Source: Mesostigma viride (taxonomy: Eukaryota; Streptophyta; Mesostigmatophyceae; Mesostigmatales; Mesostigmataceae). From it: a stretch of DNA of 64,000 nt. Position 1 is the stretch's first letter. The number at the start of each line of letters is the position of its first letter. The stretch is from the NCBI GenBank assembly GCA_009746045.1, contig RPFO01000065.1:4417785-4481784 (forward strand). The letters are read 5' to 3'. This document shows positions 26,036 through 50,401 of this stretch, piece by piece. The position numbers and the translations under genes are program-made. Below the pieces are notes generated by a model that saw nothing but the letters and a program-made list of their open reading frames with translations, was not told the DNA's origin and searched no databases.

Positions 26036-26404
26036 CCACCGGCTGGCGGCCAAAACCGCTTCTCTGACCTGCAATTCCGTCCAATGCTTAACCACTCGGA
26101 CAATGTCCAACGCCAGCTGGAAAGAGCGCCATGTCGTATTCCGTGCCCTTATCGGTCGCCTTTCCGCGGTTCCGCGGACCCACGACCTTCCTTTTGCCTA
26201 GCTTTGAGACTAGCTTGGAAACTTTGACATTGGAAATACAAAACCATTTTTTCACTATCAAAATTTAGTTTAAAACTTAAATTTAGTTAAAATGGCCTAT
26301 CTGCCCCCAGAACTATTCCACCAGGCTTGGCCTAAGGGGAGAGTAATAACCCTTGATCGGTAAGAGGCGTGTATAACCCTTGATCGGTAAGCTAGACTCA
26401 AAGC
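26036..26404. other. 3' flank of CPSF73
   Basis: No gene. A 19-bp phrase ATAACCCTTGATCGGTAAG is directly repeated at about 26346 and 26373, immediately downstream of the CPSF73 stop. Confidence 0.5.
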
Positions 26405-29400
26405 TCAGCAGCCCGCGTCGATCGGGTACAGCGATGTCTCCACACGGCGCAAGGCCACCCGCAGGCGGTCCTTGAGCACCGGATCATCACACAATATCTC
26501 CTTACTCGAGTGGTTGATAACCACCACCCGGTCATCGATGGCCACCGTCCACGTCTTGGCATCGGCATCCGCCTGCACCTTCCCAAACATGCTTTCCAGC
26601 AGCGTGTAGATGGCCCGTTCCTCTACCATGTCGACATCAATCTTGCCGCCATCTCCACCCACCCCCCGGCCCTGCGCATCCCGAGGCGACAGAGCCTCCA
26701 CAGCGCCACCACCACCACCACCTCCACCACCACCATGCCTTTTCCCATCCTCCAGATCCGTGGCAGCACCATGGGGCATCCCTGCGCCGCCACGCTTTTT
26801 TTCGACCTGCTGAGCGGGCTCGCCTGGGGCGTCTGCCCTCGCAGACCCTTCCTGCGCATCCTCTCGCTTCACCGCTCCGCTCCCCGCCTCATCCGACTTG
26901 ACCGCTCCCTCAGCCCCACCGCCACCCGGTTGGTCACGCCCCCTTAGCTCCGCCGACACAGCACCGCTCGCCTCTGCGTCTGTTAGCGCCCACGATGCAG
27001 CACCTGCGACTCTCCCCTTCCCACCTGATGGCCCATGGCCGTGCCCTGCCCCGCGCACCTGCGGGTGGGATGGCATCTCTGCCTGCAACACGATGGCAAC
27101 AATCGCGTCGCTGATGGTGTCGCTCACCGGGTCGCTCTGCCACTCAAGGACCACGTGCGTCGGCGGCTGGTACCGCACCGTCACCGTGCCGTGCACGCGC
27201 ACGCCCACCACCTCGGCAGGCGCGCCGCCTTGGACGGGGACCACTGCCCCGCATGCCCCGCTGCCCTCCGTGCCCCCCCACAAACCATCCTCCCCCCCTG
27301 CAGCTTCCTTGCTGCCACCATCGTCGCTCCCTTGGGTGACGGGCAGGGGAGTCGCAGGGGACCCTGGCTGATGCGAACGACCGGGGGGCAGCCTGGGCAC
27401 CCCTTGCCCCCTTGGCTCCGCGGATGTCAGCGACGGTGGGGCGCCCCCTCCTCCCCCACCTCCAGCGAGGGCCAACTCTCGGCCCGCCACGATGGGCTCC
27501 ACCGCCTCGAACATGAGCTCGAGCCGCCGCTGCAGGGATGCCAACGGCTGCGTGAAGGGCACGTGCAGCCGCTGTGTGACATTTCCCGTGATGAGCTGCG
27601 TGTACACGTTCAGCTCCTCCCCCACCATCAGCGTGTGGGCAAAGTCCTTTTTGACCAGGAAGCCGGAGAGCGAATCGCCCTCAGAGACGCCGGCGGCTGC
27701 CAGCCGCCCCACAGCCTTTGCGGTCTTGTCTCGCCGGATGTGCATCTGCACGGTCTGGCAGTTCTTGGGGGTGAGCACCTGGCGGTGGGAGGGATGTGCG
27801 GAGATGGGGATTGGCGTGGGGAGGTGATTTTGCGTGGGGAGAGCGAGGCAGAGAGGGATAAGAAGTTGTGCGTGGGGGGAAGGAGGGCGAAGTAAACCGA
27901 GGGTGGCAGTCACAAGGGTGGCAGGAGAGGAAGATTGTGCGGGGAGGCCACAAGGGAGGAGGTGATAAGCCATCTATGGCTGAGCAGGAGATATGCCATT
28001 TAGGATGCGAGCACACGATTGGGTCGGGGTGAACCACGGGAGGAGCAAGGCATCCGCACCCACAGGGTGTGAGGCGCGAGATGCTAATGCATTCACGCTT
28101 TCAAGGCAAGGCGTCCAGGCATGGTTTCCAGAAGCAATAACACAGATCTCCCCCGCTATTCTCAATTGCTTCTACAACCATCCCCACCCATTCATCCGCG
28201 CGTCGCGTGCTCATGACCAAGCGCCCCCTTGCACCCATCCCCAGCTGCAACATGCCCCACCACTCCCCCTCCGCTCCCTCACCTGCACGGGCTGATGCGT
28301 TGGCCCCTCCACGCCCGCGCGGTTTGCAAACCGTGACGTGAGCGCGGCCTTGAGCCGGCCCATCTCCGTGGCCTCCCCGTGGACCAGGATGATGTTGGGT
28401 GGCCGCAGCTCGTCCAGAAACTCGCTCGTCTGCGTGAAGTCGGCATGTGCCGAGAAGGAGATGTAGTGGACCCGCATGTTGAGGGGCACGACGAGGCCGG
28501 AGGAGAGGGCCACCTCCTTGGGCTCGGACAGGATGTGCTTGGCGAGCGTGCCCTCCACGCAGTAGCTGCGGGCACCCGGCACGCACGCGGTTTGGGGGGG
28601 CACACGAGGGCCAACATGCGCGCATGCACGCGCACAGACACACACAAACAGACAAACAGACACGCACAGACACCCACAGGCACCCACAGGCACTCACAGG
28701 CACAGACAAACGAAAACCACCAACACTCACAGAAAACACGGAAACACAACAACGCAGGGGCACACAGGGACACAAACATACAAAAAGTAGATGCAAGGGC
28801 AAATGGCCAGCATGGATGTGAGTTTGATGCAAATGCAAATGCAAGGACAGGGCTCGGTTCCTTGCAGCCGACACCGCACGACGGGCCACGTCTATCAAAA
28901 TAATTACTATTACTATTATAAGTATCAGTTTGAATAATATTATTACTATTCAACACAAAGCGGAGACCCCGTGACACCAGGGGGTGTATGATAGTCCACC
29001 AGGGACCTGCCTGCAGGCGTCAACCATGTGTTCTGGCATAGACATATCTAAAGCGACCTTGCAACGCGACCATGAGTACAAGTCAAGTTGCGCAGGCTAT
29101 GTGCAGACTCAATGCAGGCTATGTGCAGATTCTATGAGTACGTCCGGTCATGAACAGCCGTCTTCTCAACTGACCGCACTTCTCGATAGGCAGCACATGT
29201 GGATGCACATACGCTCATGCCGGCAGGGAAATCATGCCAGCAGGAGAAATTAGATGCACGGGGGAGTGCTGGTGTGTGCGAGGAATCCCACCACGTCCCG
29301 CCACCCACCCAGGGATGATGCACGCGTTGCGCTTGTCCTGGCACCACATGTCGAACAGCTGCCGGCTCAACCCGCTCTGCAGCATGCCCGGGCTGGCCAT

Positions 29401-32400
29401 CACGACCGAGGGGCCCACGTCCGAGAAGTGATCCATGCTCTTCAGGTTGTCGATGTGCTTAAACACCCACGGGTTGGACACGTCAAACTGGGCGCGGATC
29501 TTGTCGTTCATCGCGCTGATGTAGGTCTGGTAGACGAGCATGCAGCGCTTGGCCAACGGCGACGCGTAGTATATCGGAACGTGCTGCACTTCGGGGTGGG
29601 CTTCCCAATACTCCTCGAGGATGAGAAGCAGCTCCTGCCGAGGGTGGCAATAGAACGCCGCAACTTAGGGAATGGAGCGTAAGGATAACAAGAAATGCGC
29701 AGAAGCTCCTGCAGGAGGACAGGTATAGGGCATAACAATACAGGTAAGTGAGAGTGATCATGAACACCAAAAAGATGCGCAGTAGCTCATGGAGGCACGG
29801 CATTAACATCGAAAACCGGATGTGTCCGCCCGCCCGCCCGCCCACCCGTCCGCCCGCCCACCCGCCCGCCCGCCCGCCCGCCCGCCCGCCCGCCCACCCG
29901 CCCGCCCGCCGCCCGCCCGCCCGCCGCCCGCCCGCCCGCCCGCCCGCCCGCCCGCCCGCCCGCCCGCCCGCCCGCCCGCCCGCCCGCCCACCCACCCATT
30001 CGCATGCAAGCACCCACCCATGCACGTGCCCCATCATGCAAGCACCCACCTGCGCGCGGCCGAGTGCAAACACCGGGATGAGCACGCGCCCGCCCGCGCT
30101 GACGGCCGAGACCACCAGGTCGGTGAAGCGGCGCTCGCGCTCCCGCCTCGGCTGGTGCGTCTGCACGCCGTACGTGCTCTCAATTATGCACACGTCGGGA
30201 GATACCTCTGGCATCTCCGCCGCTCGCAGGTGGCGGTCCTCCTCGCGTGAGTAGTCGCCCGTGTACAACACCTGTCAGGGTTGGTAGGTGTGTTCCAGGA
30301 AAAGGGGGAGGGGGCGATGGGCGCGTGCCACCGTGTGGCATCCGTGAGGCATATGAGCTGGGGCAAGGGCAGCTAAGGCATGCATCATAAATGATAAGTC
30401 ATTGAAAGTAATACATCGCAGGAATGAGTACAGCAGCATGAACGAAGGGCAATACTACTATAACTACTATAGGAACGAAACAAACTACCAGAAACAGCAA
30501 CAAGCCCCACCCGGCCTTATGCCCCCACCGGCAGACAACGTATTCCATGCATGCCTCACCCACCCGCATGCCCTCACCAACAGCCATTAATGTGTGCACG
30601 CCTCACCCACCCGCATGCCCTTGACAGCCATGACAACATGGGTGATGCATGACTACCCACCCACCCGCAGCCACATGTGAAGCCACCCACCCGGACATCC
30701 TCACCAACCATCGCAACAGCATGCTTTGTTTAGCCCTCACCCGCCCCGCACGCCCCCAACAACCATCAAAACATGGTCTGTTCCTCCAACTGTCGGCATC
30801 AATATCCACCCGTCCGCGTGCCCTTGACAAGAAATTGCAGGACCATCCACTCGCCAACAACCAACAACCATCAAAACATGACATGCTCCTCTCAGGCATC
30901 AACATCCACCCACCCACATGCCCTTGGGAAGAAGATGCATGACCACCCACCCGCATGCCCGCGATGTCCACCAGGAACATGGCGGCACCCAGCACATGCC
31001 CCGCCTGGTAGCACCAGAAGCGGATGCCATTCTCCTCCACCTGTGAGTGGAAGTCGATCACCTGCACACACGAGGAGGGCGCGCATGCGGCCGATAGGGA
31101 CCCCCGTGCACACTTAACCAGCCATAACATTCAAATGTCACGGCTACACATTTCCACACCCATTCCATTCCTTTCCATCCTCCTGAACGACTCGACAAAC
31201 ACGGCTAAGCGTACAGCAAGCTCGAGCTACCATGGTCCGGATTCTCCAGAATTCCGGCCTCCTCTGGTTGTCTCATGGGACATGGATACTACACTCATAG
31301 TGTCAGTAGAACATCACTGTAGTCAATGAGCAAGGATACGGCCACGAAGGATCCTTGCTCATTGTGCGGCAACAAAGGGCCATGGGTTTTGTGCGGCACG
31401 CACGGGGACAAGGGTCCTGTGCGGCCACAGGGGGGCGAGGGTGACATGCGGCGACAGGCAGCGAGGCAGACACCCGAGAGAAGATCAGCGTGGATGGTTA
31501 TTCCTCTCGGGACGGCCCAGAGGGATGGCAGGGCGGTCAGCACGATGCTGCCAAACGCATGAGGTTCTGCAACCACCATGGGTTGGGGGTCATTACCAAG
31601 ACGGAGGCGGCATGATGACCGGAGAACGATTCCTGCGCGATTTTATACATAACTAGTACTTCGTTGTTGTTTGTTGTTATCAACAGCGCCACTCCTTGTT
31701 GCAAACATACACCATTGCCAACAAGCGCCAACCAGCAAGCTCCATGTTCCCCCACATGCCTTGAGAGCACCACTCACCAGCACATGGCCCCCCCCTCTCA
31801 ACTTCATCTTCTTCCTTGTGGCCCCACCATCCCTTGCTACTCGATCTGGTGCCATCATCCACCACCCTGCGCCTTCTCCTCGCCTTCATCATCTGCACCG
31901 TGCTGCCATCATTTGTTGCAAGCAATCCTTGCTTCCGCACACAACCACATGTCCCTTGCCACCGCGCGTAACCACATGTCCCTTGCCACCGCACGTAACC
32001 ACATGTCCCTTGCCACCGCACGTAACCACATGTCCACTTGCCACCGCACGTAACCACATGTCTTGCCACCGCACATAACCACAATCATGTACCCTGCCCA
32101 CCCCTGTCTTCTCCATGGTGTGCTAATAAAACCCTTACTACGATCCTTAACCAGCACCGATCACCCTTATTGTTGCTTTTCTCCCCACCTTGATCTTCTC
32201 CACCGAGCGCTGCAGGTCACGCGGCCCTTCCTTGCACATCACCCTCCACCATCGACATGTGCCCCCACCGTCCCTTGCTATCAATCGTCACCATCAACAT
32301 TTGCCACCCCCCCCACCTCGATCTTCTCCATCGTGCGCTGCAGGTCACGCTGCCCTCCCTTGCCATCACCCGTCACCATCGACATGTGCCCCCACCCACC

Positions 32401-35400
32401 TCGATCTTCTCCATAGTGCGCTGCAGGTCCGCCTCGTCGTACAGCATGTCTTCCGACCCGACCTTGGACACCTTGACAAAGTCCGACAGCAGCATGCGGT
32501 AAATCGCCTTTGTCGAGTGCGTCATGTACACTTTGCCCTTGAAAGTGGTCTGGGGGTGGCAGAGGGGGCACGGCAACATACATGGACATGACAGCACATC
32601 ATAGCAGATCGATATGTTAATCAATAATGACAATAAATACTTAGATCATCAGGACCATGCAGGACAGACAGACCAACGGACATAGAAATCATGCGGTGGC
32701 CAAGGGGAAACGACAACGACGGTAGCAAGAGAAAGAACAACAGGGGTATGAGTTCTAACCAAAACAACAGGGGTCAGAATGGTGATGTAAGTCTAACCAT
32801 CCTCATGCGAGCGTGGATGGGAAGAGGGACAAGGGGGAGGCGGCAAGAGCAGATGCACTAGGGGTAACAGGAGAGCGAGGCCAAGGCAAGGGCAGACTGG
32901 AAGGGCAACCTCAGCGATGCTAGCTAACGGACAATCGCGGATCTCGAGAGCGAGACGGAACCTTGGGATCTATGCTAATTTTTCTCATCCAACCAGCCGT
33001 GGCTCAAGGGGCTTGAGCATCGTCCTGCGCTTCCCTCTCAGCCAATGCCAGGAAAAGAATCTAAGCGTTCCAAGGTTGCCTAGGGGAGGATAGCGAGCGT
33101 GCGCTGCAGACAATCCGACACTCTCTCGCTCTAGCTGACAATCGCACCCTGTACCAGGCCATGACAAGGCTCACCTGCGCTAGCGATCAGGGGCATTAAG
33201 AGGCCGCCGAGAGATGACAGCCAACAGGAAAAGTGTTGCCTCTGCATCTAGTAGGCACGTTTGCTATGGCCTCCCCCATGCCTGGCTCTTACGACACAGA
33301 ACAAACCCGGGGGGGGGGGGGCGGGAATACTGGACCTTGCTGCTGCTTCATGCAGGCCACGAGGACCATTTCCTTGACACACCTTGACTCTAATGCCTTG
33401 ACCAAGGCCACCGCCTGATTGACATACACTGCCTGCGCACGCCACACATCACACAGCATCTTGGTGAGCACACTCTTTACCGACACGCGACACATGGCGC
33501 ATGCTATTGATCCCTGTGACAACGCACGGCCCACACTGCTGATCCCGTGACGTGCGCTGGGTACATGCGATGCACCCCATGAAGCAACATGAGGCACGTG
33601 GGGCGCCACATGGCGACTCGGTCGCGCGGAAATGCGAGCATCACCGCGCACCTTCTCCAGGAAGTAGGGCAGTGACGCGCAGTGGTCCAGGTGGAAGCTG
33701 CACAAGCAGAGCGGGGAAACAGGAGCGGGGAACGGTGAGGGGAAGGGGGCAACAAGGGGGAGAGCGCAAGGAAGGGGCGGGGGGCGGTGAGGGGAGGGGT
33801 TGATTTCGGAACAAGAGGAACGAGGGGATTGTCGTCCAAGGGAGGAGGAAACAGCACAGGGAAGAACTTGTAAGCAACACCAAGCAGTCAGGGGAAGAGA
33901 AGGAGAAAAAGCCTTCAGGGGGGAGCGTGCACGATGGCCAGCAGTCAGGGGGTGTGGCAGAGGAGAAAGGCACACGGGCACCAAAATCCAGGAATGGAAG
34001 GGGCCCAAACTAAAAACCTCAGGAGCAGGCAGGATGGACGGGAGAGGGAAGCCAGGCCAGTGGCAGCTGACTCCTGACAACTGTCGCTGCCTGCCACGGC
34101 AGCCAGGAGCGAATAAGAGGGGTGATAAAAATACATGCAGATAGAAAAGGGAATCAATCAGTGACCATAACGAATAAGAGGGGTGATAAAAATACATGCA
34201 GATAGAAAAGGGAATCAATCAGTGACCATAAATTCATTATTTAGTCACGCAGCCCCGTTGGGAGCCGCGGAGCATTAACCCTTCAGTACCCATGTCTCCT
34301 ACATTGAATGGTGGGCACGCCGCTGGCGTGCGACCCGAATGGCTAGAATGACCCACAAGGGATGACAACATCGTGGCTCTGGGGGGATAAAAAGCAAGTG
34401 TGGCCGCGGGCGTAGCGCGCCGAGCGCGTAGTGTACTGGGAGCGTGGGGGCCAGGAATGGGGCGCAGTCGTGCTGCCCCAGGCACGGAATACCAGCGGCA
34501 CTACAAGTGGCACCAGAATATGCAGCACCGGGCGTAGGACCTATGGCACGGACATGAGGCCAACAAGCGCGATGGTAGTACGCGGCGCTCACGATATCTA
34601 ATGGGATGCCGACACGCGGCACTACTGGGACATGATGCCGTCACGCGGCACTACTGGGTAGCAGCTACAGTGCGCTTACAGACGCACCTATGGGGAAGGG
34701 GTGGGGGCGGAGATGGGGGAAGGGGTGGGGGCAGGGGTGGGGGCAGGGGTGGTAGCAGGGGCGGGGGCAGGGGGGCCACCATCGAGTCCAAGAAGCACCA
34801 AGAAACACCCCCATGCACGAGCGCCAGCATTACACACACTGCGGAACCAACACTGTGCCAGCCTTACACACGGCATGATGCGTGATCCGGCACAGTCAGT
34901 GCATGCCTAACACTCCAGGCCTTCCCCAATCAAGCACCCGTGTGTGCCGGCACCCACTCACTGCGACAATCGCGTGTGCCAGCAGCCACACTCTCTGCGA
35001 CAATCGCGTGTGCCAGCAGCCACACTTACTGCGACAATCGCGTAGGCCAGCAGCCACACATACTGCGACAATCGCGTGTACCAGCAGCCACACTTACTGC
35101 GACGATCGCGTGTGCCAGCAGCCACACTTACTGCGACAGCCGCGTGTACCAGCAGCCACACTTACTGCGACGATCGCGTGTGCCAGCAGCCACACTTACT
35201 GCGACGATCGCGTGTGCCAGCAGCCACACTTACTGCGTGATCAGCAGCAGGTCCACCGTGGACGGGTCGATCTCGTCGAAGAAGGGAAGTGCTGCCATGC
35301 CGCCATACGCCGGGTGGATTCCGCAATCGAACTGGAACGCAGGAGCGAGAGGCCACGAGATGGGATGGATGGGTGCCGGATTGGGATGGGTGGGTAGAGC

Positions 35401-36768
35401 GGGTGGGCAGATGGGTGGGTAGATGGGTGGGTAGATGGGTGGGTAGATGGGTGGGTAGATGGGTGGGTAGATGGGTGGGTAGATGGGTGGGTAGATGGGT
35501 GGGTAGATGGGTGGGTAGATGGGTGGGTAGAGCGGGTGGGCAGATGGGTGGGTAGATGGGTGGGTAGATGGGTGGGTAGATGGGTGGGCAGATGGGTGGG
35601 TAGATGGGTGGGTAGATGGGTGGGTAGATGGGTGGGTAGAGCGGGTGGGTAGAGTGGGTGGGTAGAGCGGGTGGGTCAGAGCGGGTGGATGCCACACATA
35701 GGTAGGTTCTTTGGAGGTGACGCATGGGTGCCACACACCCAATGTGTTAGTGTGGCCAGGGGACAAGGGCCAAGGTACCCAACGCAGGCCACATCAGCCC
35801 CTATGTGGGCCCCTTGCCACTGAGCAGGTAGGATACCAGAATTAGAGTACGCACAAACATGAATATCACAAGTATGTAGTGCCTGATAGTCAGAAACCAC
35901 CTGCACACCTTCAGTTGATTTCTAATGCATGCCATAGTCAGAAACCACCTTCAGTTGATTTCTAACGCACACGCTCGGCCGCCTAGCCAGGGCAAAGGCC
36001 ATTTTCGATTCTGTCATAGGTATGGAGAATTCCGGACAAGCACCGTGGCACGACACGTGGTCTAGGCGCAGTGCTGGTGCAGGTGAATGATAAAGCACGT
36101 ATGATAAATGCAGAAAACGCACGCTCACAGAAAACAGGGAGCCACCAGGTACAGGACAGGTCAGAGAACGCAGGACAGAGTGCTTACAAGGCACACCCAT
36201 GCACAGACCATCCCAAGCATGCATGACTGCACAGCGAGCATACATGGCACTGCAACAGCTGGTCGCTGACCCTTGCTAGGTAGACGTTTAGAGGAAGAGG
36301 CTTGTCCCGGCAGCCAGCTGGCAGCATGTGCACATCTTTGCCGTTGGCTGGCAGCAAATCGTAAGAAAAGCAAATTGCGCGTTGAAACTCCGGCCCGTAC
36401 GACCCAGACGGCAGACGCTAACTAAATAACTGTAGTCCAGCCCAGCATACACGCGTGCACTTGTGACAATAATACACACGGGGTGAGATGCAGTCTAGGA
36501 AATAACTAAACAGAAAAAAAGCGAAAGAAAGGGAGGGCCCGGAGACTTCATGGGAATATTCCGACGACGACCGGGAAACGGCGGGGAAATCCAGCAAACG
36601 CGCTGAACATTTTATTTTATTGCCCCGAGCAGAACGAAGGCGTACCATGACGGTTTTCCCCTGGTACGTGAGAACGACGCATGAGCGACCAACTTCATTG
36701 CCGGCACCCAGTGGGGTAATCTCCAGCAAATCACTGTCATCCCCAACAAGAGATTGGTTCCTTTTCAT
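26405..36768 (-). CDS. CPSF73: CPSF73 (CPSF3), pre-mRNA 3'-end processing endonuclease
   Basis: Nine exons join in phase with GT-AG borders: 36768-36646, 35331-35234, 33697-33652, 32549-32400, 31061-30951, 30271-30050, 29634-29309, 28565-28283, 27778-26405, giving 910 residues. It is the metallo-beta-lactamase/beta-CASP nuclease that cleaves pre-mRNA at the poly(A) site within CPSF. Zinc ligands are visible: H74-F-H76-L-D78-H79 (the first histidine codon split by intron 2), H161 ([10 protein letters not shown]), D182 ([12 protein letters not shown]), H399 (SFSAHADF) and H421 (LVHGE). The beta-CASP stretch [17 protein letters not shown] spans exons 6-7. Human CPSF73 has 684 residues; the excess lies in exon 9, in Gly/Ala/Glu-rich inserts within the C-terminal domain. 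Introns are large and repeat-filled. Confidence 0.96.
29818..29998. repeat. CCCG tetranucleotide microsatellite in CPSF73 intron 6
   Basis: About 180 bases of (CCCG)n with CCAC variants, ending about 50 bases from the exon 6 donor (30049/30050). Confidence 0.97.
31115..31280 (+). repeat. Diverged copy of the RT-element 3' tail in CPSF73 intron 4
   Basis: Runs from CCAGCCATAA through CTGAACGACTCGA and GAGCTACCATGGTCCGG to CTGGTTGTCTC, parallel to 61895-62036. Only the 3' tail is present, as expected of a 5'-truncated retrocopy. No target duplication was clear. Confidence 0.8.
31935..32085. repeat. About 27-bp tandem repeats in CPSF73 intron 4
   Basis: Five or six units of ACCACATGTCCCTTGCCACC plus GCACGTA. 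Confidence 0.9.
34110..34229. repeat. 60-bp direct duplication in CPSF73 intron 2
   Basis: Two perfect tandem copies beginning CGAATAAGAGGGGTGATAAA. Confidence 0.95.
34240..34320. repeat. SINE-like hairpin block in CPSF73 intron 2
   Basis: CCCCGTTGGGAGCCGCGGAG followed by CATTAACCC parallels 53128-53160 (CCCGTTGGGGGGTCACGGAG, then CATTAAACCC). Confidence 0.6.
34955..35233 (-). repeat. 34-bp tandem array repeating the CPSF73 exon-2 splice donor
   Basis: About eight 34-bp units directly downstream of exon 2. On the gene strand the recent units contain GCAGTAAGTGTGG, identical to the genuine exon 2 boundary (GCA|GTAAGTGTGG at 35234/35233). The more distal units mutate the box (TGAGTG, AGAGAG). 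The unit seems to have arisen by amplification of the exon-intron junction itself. Confidence 0.92.
35396..35690. repeat. 12-bp tandem repeat (GATGGGTGGGTA) in CPSF73 intron 1
   Basis: More than twenty units with AGCGGGTGGGTA and GATGGGTGGGCA variants, about 60 bases from the exon 2 acceptor. Confidence 0.96.
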
Positions 36769-38476
36769 GTTGAAGAAATAGATATACGACTTAAGTGACA
36801 CGTTGCCGGGAGGCAAAGTTTCGGTCCTACAAAAGGATTGGAGCTGTTCCGAATTTATTACGCGAGCAAGGTTCTAGCTGCATGACTTGTAGCTGCTGTG
36901 TACTGGTCAAACGAGGACGTAATCCCCATTACATCTTCGCATTTTTGACTGACTTTGCATACCCCGGGGCAGCAAACACGCAACCAACATGAACGCACTG
37001 CTTCTAATGATTGCAGGACAAATGCTCTATAAAATTGGTTCCTTCGTTGGTCTGTACGTGTGCACACATAACACATTCCGCAATGTGCTTTCTCTCAGCA
37101 GGCGCCAGGCTTCTGGTTTAATAATGACGGGCTCGACGGTTTTTATGCTGCCATAAGCCATTTGCAAGGTCCTGACCGTCCTGTTGTTGTTGTTGTTAGT
37201 TGTTACACAAGTTTTGCGGGCTTCGCCCGCGACATTAGAGCATGTACTTTTTGTGGCCGGTCCCCGGCCAGGGAGCCCCGGCTAGGGAGATGCGTGACAC
37301 CACGTACCGCCGCCAAGGGCCAGGTGGCGCTAGCCTCGCCAAGGAGCGCGCGCTAGTTGTAGGTTTTCCACCACAAGATTCATGGAGGTTGTCAAAAGGG
37401 TGAAGAAAAAAAAACCAAAACTCATAAACAGTCCAAGGTTTCGAATCCGCAACCTTGCGATTTCCACGCTGATGATGCAGTGTGCCTTGGCGCGTGAAGT
37501 CTACGCAACCAATTTTAGTGGAAGTTTAAGAATATGTATGTTGCTACAAAGGGAAAACTTGCGCAACCGCGCAGTGGACGGAGCTCGCGAACTACGTCTT
37601 GCGGAGTTCAACTAGCTACAGATTGGCTGCTACCTCTGCACGGGAGCGCGATGCGCGCGGGGATGAGTGACCTCGCCAACCCCGCAGACAGCAGGGGAAA
37701 ATCGCTTACAGGCTCTTACAGGCGGTGGAGCAGAGGAAAATCCACGTGTGCGCTTCCTGCGCGTTTGTAACTGGTTCGCCAACAGAAAGTTTGGTCCAAC
37801 AGCCCAAAAGTTTGCGACGGTTATATCTGGAGCTCGCAAACACAGGACATCGCAGAGTTTGGCTCCTGGCGCAATCTGGGCATACGGACCTCTGCCAAAT
37901 GGCTCATCTGGATGTAACGCACAAAAACCCTCATAATATGGACGCCGTGGTTTGACCTTTTCGTGATTGGTCGCAACGAAATTTCGCGCAGCTGATTCGT
38001 CAAGCGGACTGTAAGTCGCGCCGCTGAGTGGCTGGAGCCGAAAGCCGTTCGAAAGAGTGTTAGCTAAAATTGTGCCAAGGCTGCGTTTTACAAGCTTTAG
38101 TATATATGTTGACACAGGTAACACAGGTCAATAAGGTCATACATAGATACAGTACATATTGGACTATGGGGCCCAGAATGATTCCTTTCCCTGGCTACTG
38201 TACAGTATACTGCCAGCACGGCCAAGGCACGGCGGCCCATACATAGTGCACTGAGTATAATAAGGTCCCCAGGTCCCACCTCTTGGCTCCTCCAGGTTCG
38301 AAGGCGATGACCGGCCACTTGGACGGCACACCGGCAGGACCGGCTGAGACCGGCTGTGTGTTGCGGGCGAGGCAACCCTTGGGCAACCTGGAAAAAAGCA
38401 TGATTACAGTGACGAATATATCCGGCCCTCGGCCACTACTGTATAGACTCTCTGCTGCCCTTGGGCGGCGTGGGAC

Positions 38477-38512
<36 letters not shown>

Positions 38513-39027
38513 GTGACGACGCGATTCGTGGTTGACAAGTCAGAATCTCGGCAATTTACCCACGGGTCCCTGAATTCGCTGTAGTTGACAAGGTCTATCC
38601 ATAGATTCCAGAATTTCTGCGTACGGCCTTGCAGCGCATCGTACGTTGTAGGGTGTTCACAATATATTCCTTGGCAAATGGCCTTCCCTCGCACACTCGA
38701 ACTGCGATGACCTGTCTGAGCACAAAATATGATGATCAATGGCAAACTCGCGTTTCGGCAGTAAGGCAGCACAGTAAGCCACCGGGGATCAGCATGGAGT
38801 CGGTGACAGGAGGAAATATCTGAGCCCACGGGTTGACAGCAAAGATGAGCCTTACATTAATGCCTCCCGTGCACCCCGGAATTTCCGCTCTATGGTCTGC
38901 TGCACACCGAGAATGCTGTTGTAATGGCGGACGATATGTCGTCTCCTGCACGGACTGACGCATGGTTGGGAATTTTCCCGCACAAACTGCTCACAACAGC
39001 CTCCTTCTTACACACATTTGATCGGCC
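36769..39027. other. Intergenic between divergent CPSF73 and PP2C genes
   Basis: Must contain both promoters. It holds a (CAA)n run at 38477-38512 and another at 37181-37200. A minus-strand exon-like block at 38289-38388 (acceptor TTTTTCCAG, donor AGAGGTGGG) is discussed under findings. No confident gene. Confidence 0.4.

Positions 39028-50401
<11,374 letters not shown>

Noticed and set aside
27035-27895. 286-codon plus-strand ORF
   Set aside because: Antisense of CPSF73 exon 9 with no motif of its own.
37430-37470. tRNA-like T-arm (GGTTTCGAATCC)
   Set aside because: No matching acceptor stem, D-arm or anticodon arm could be laid out around it.
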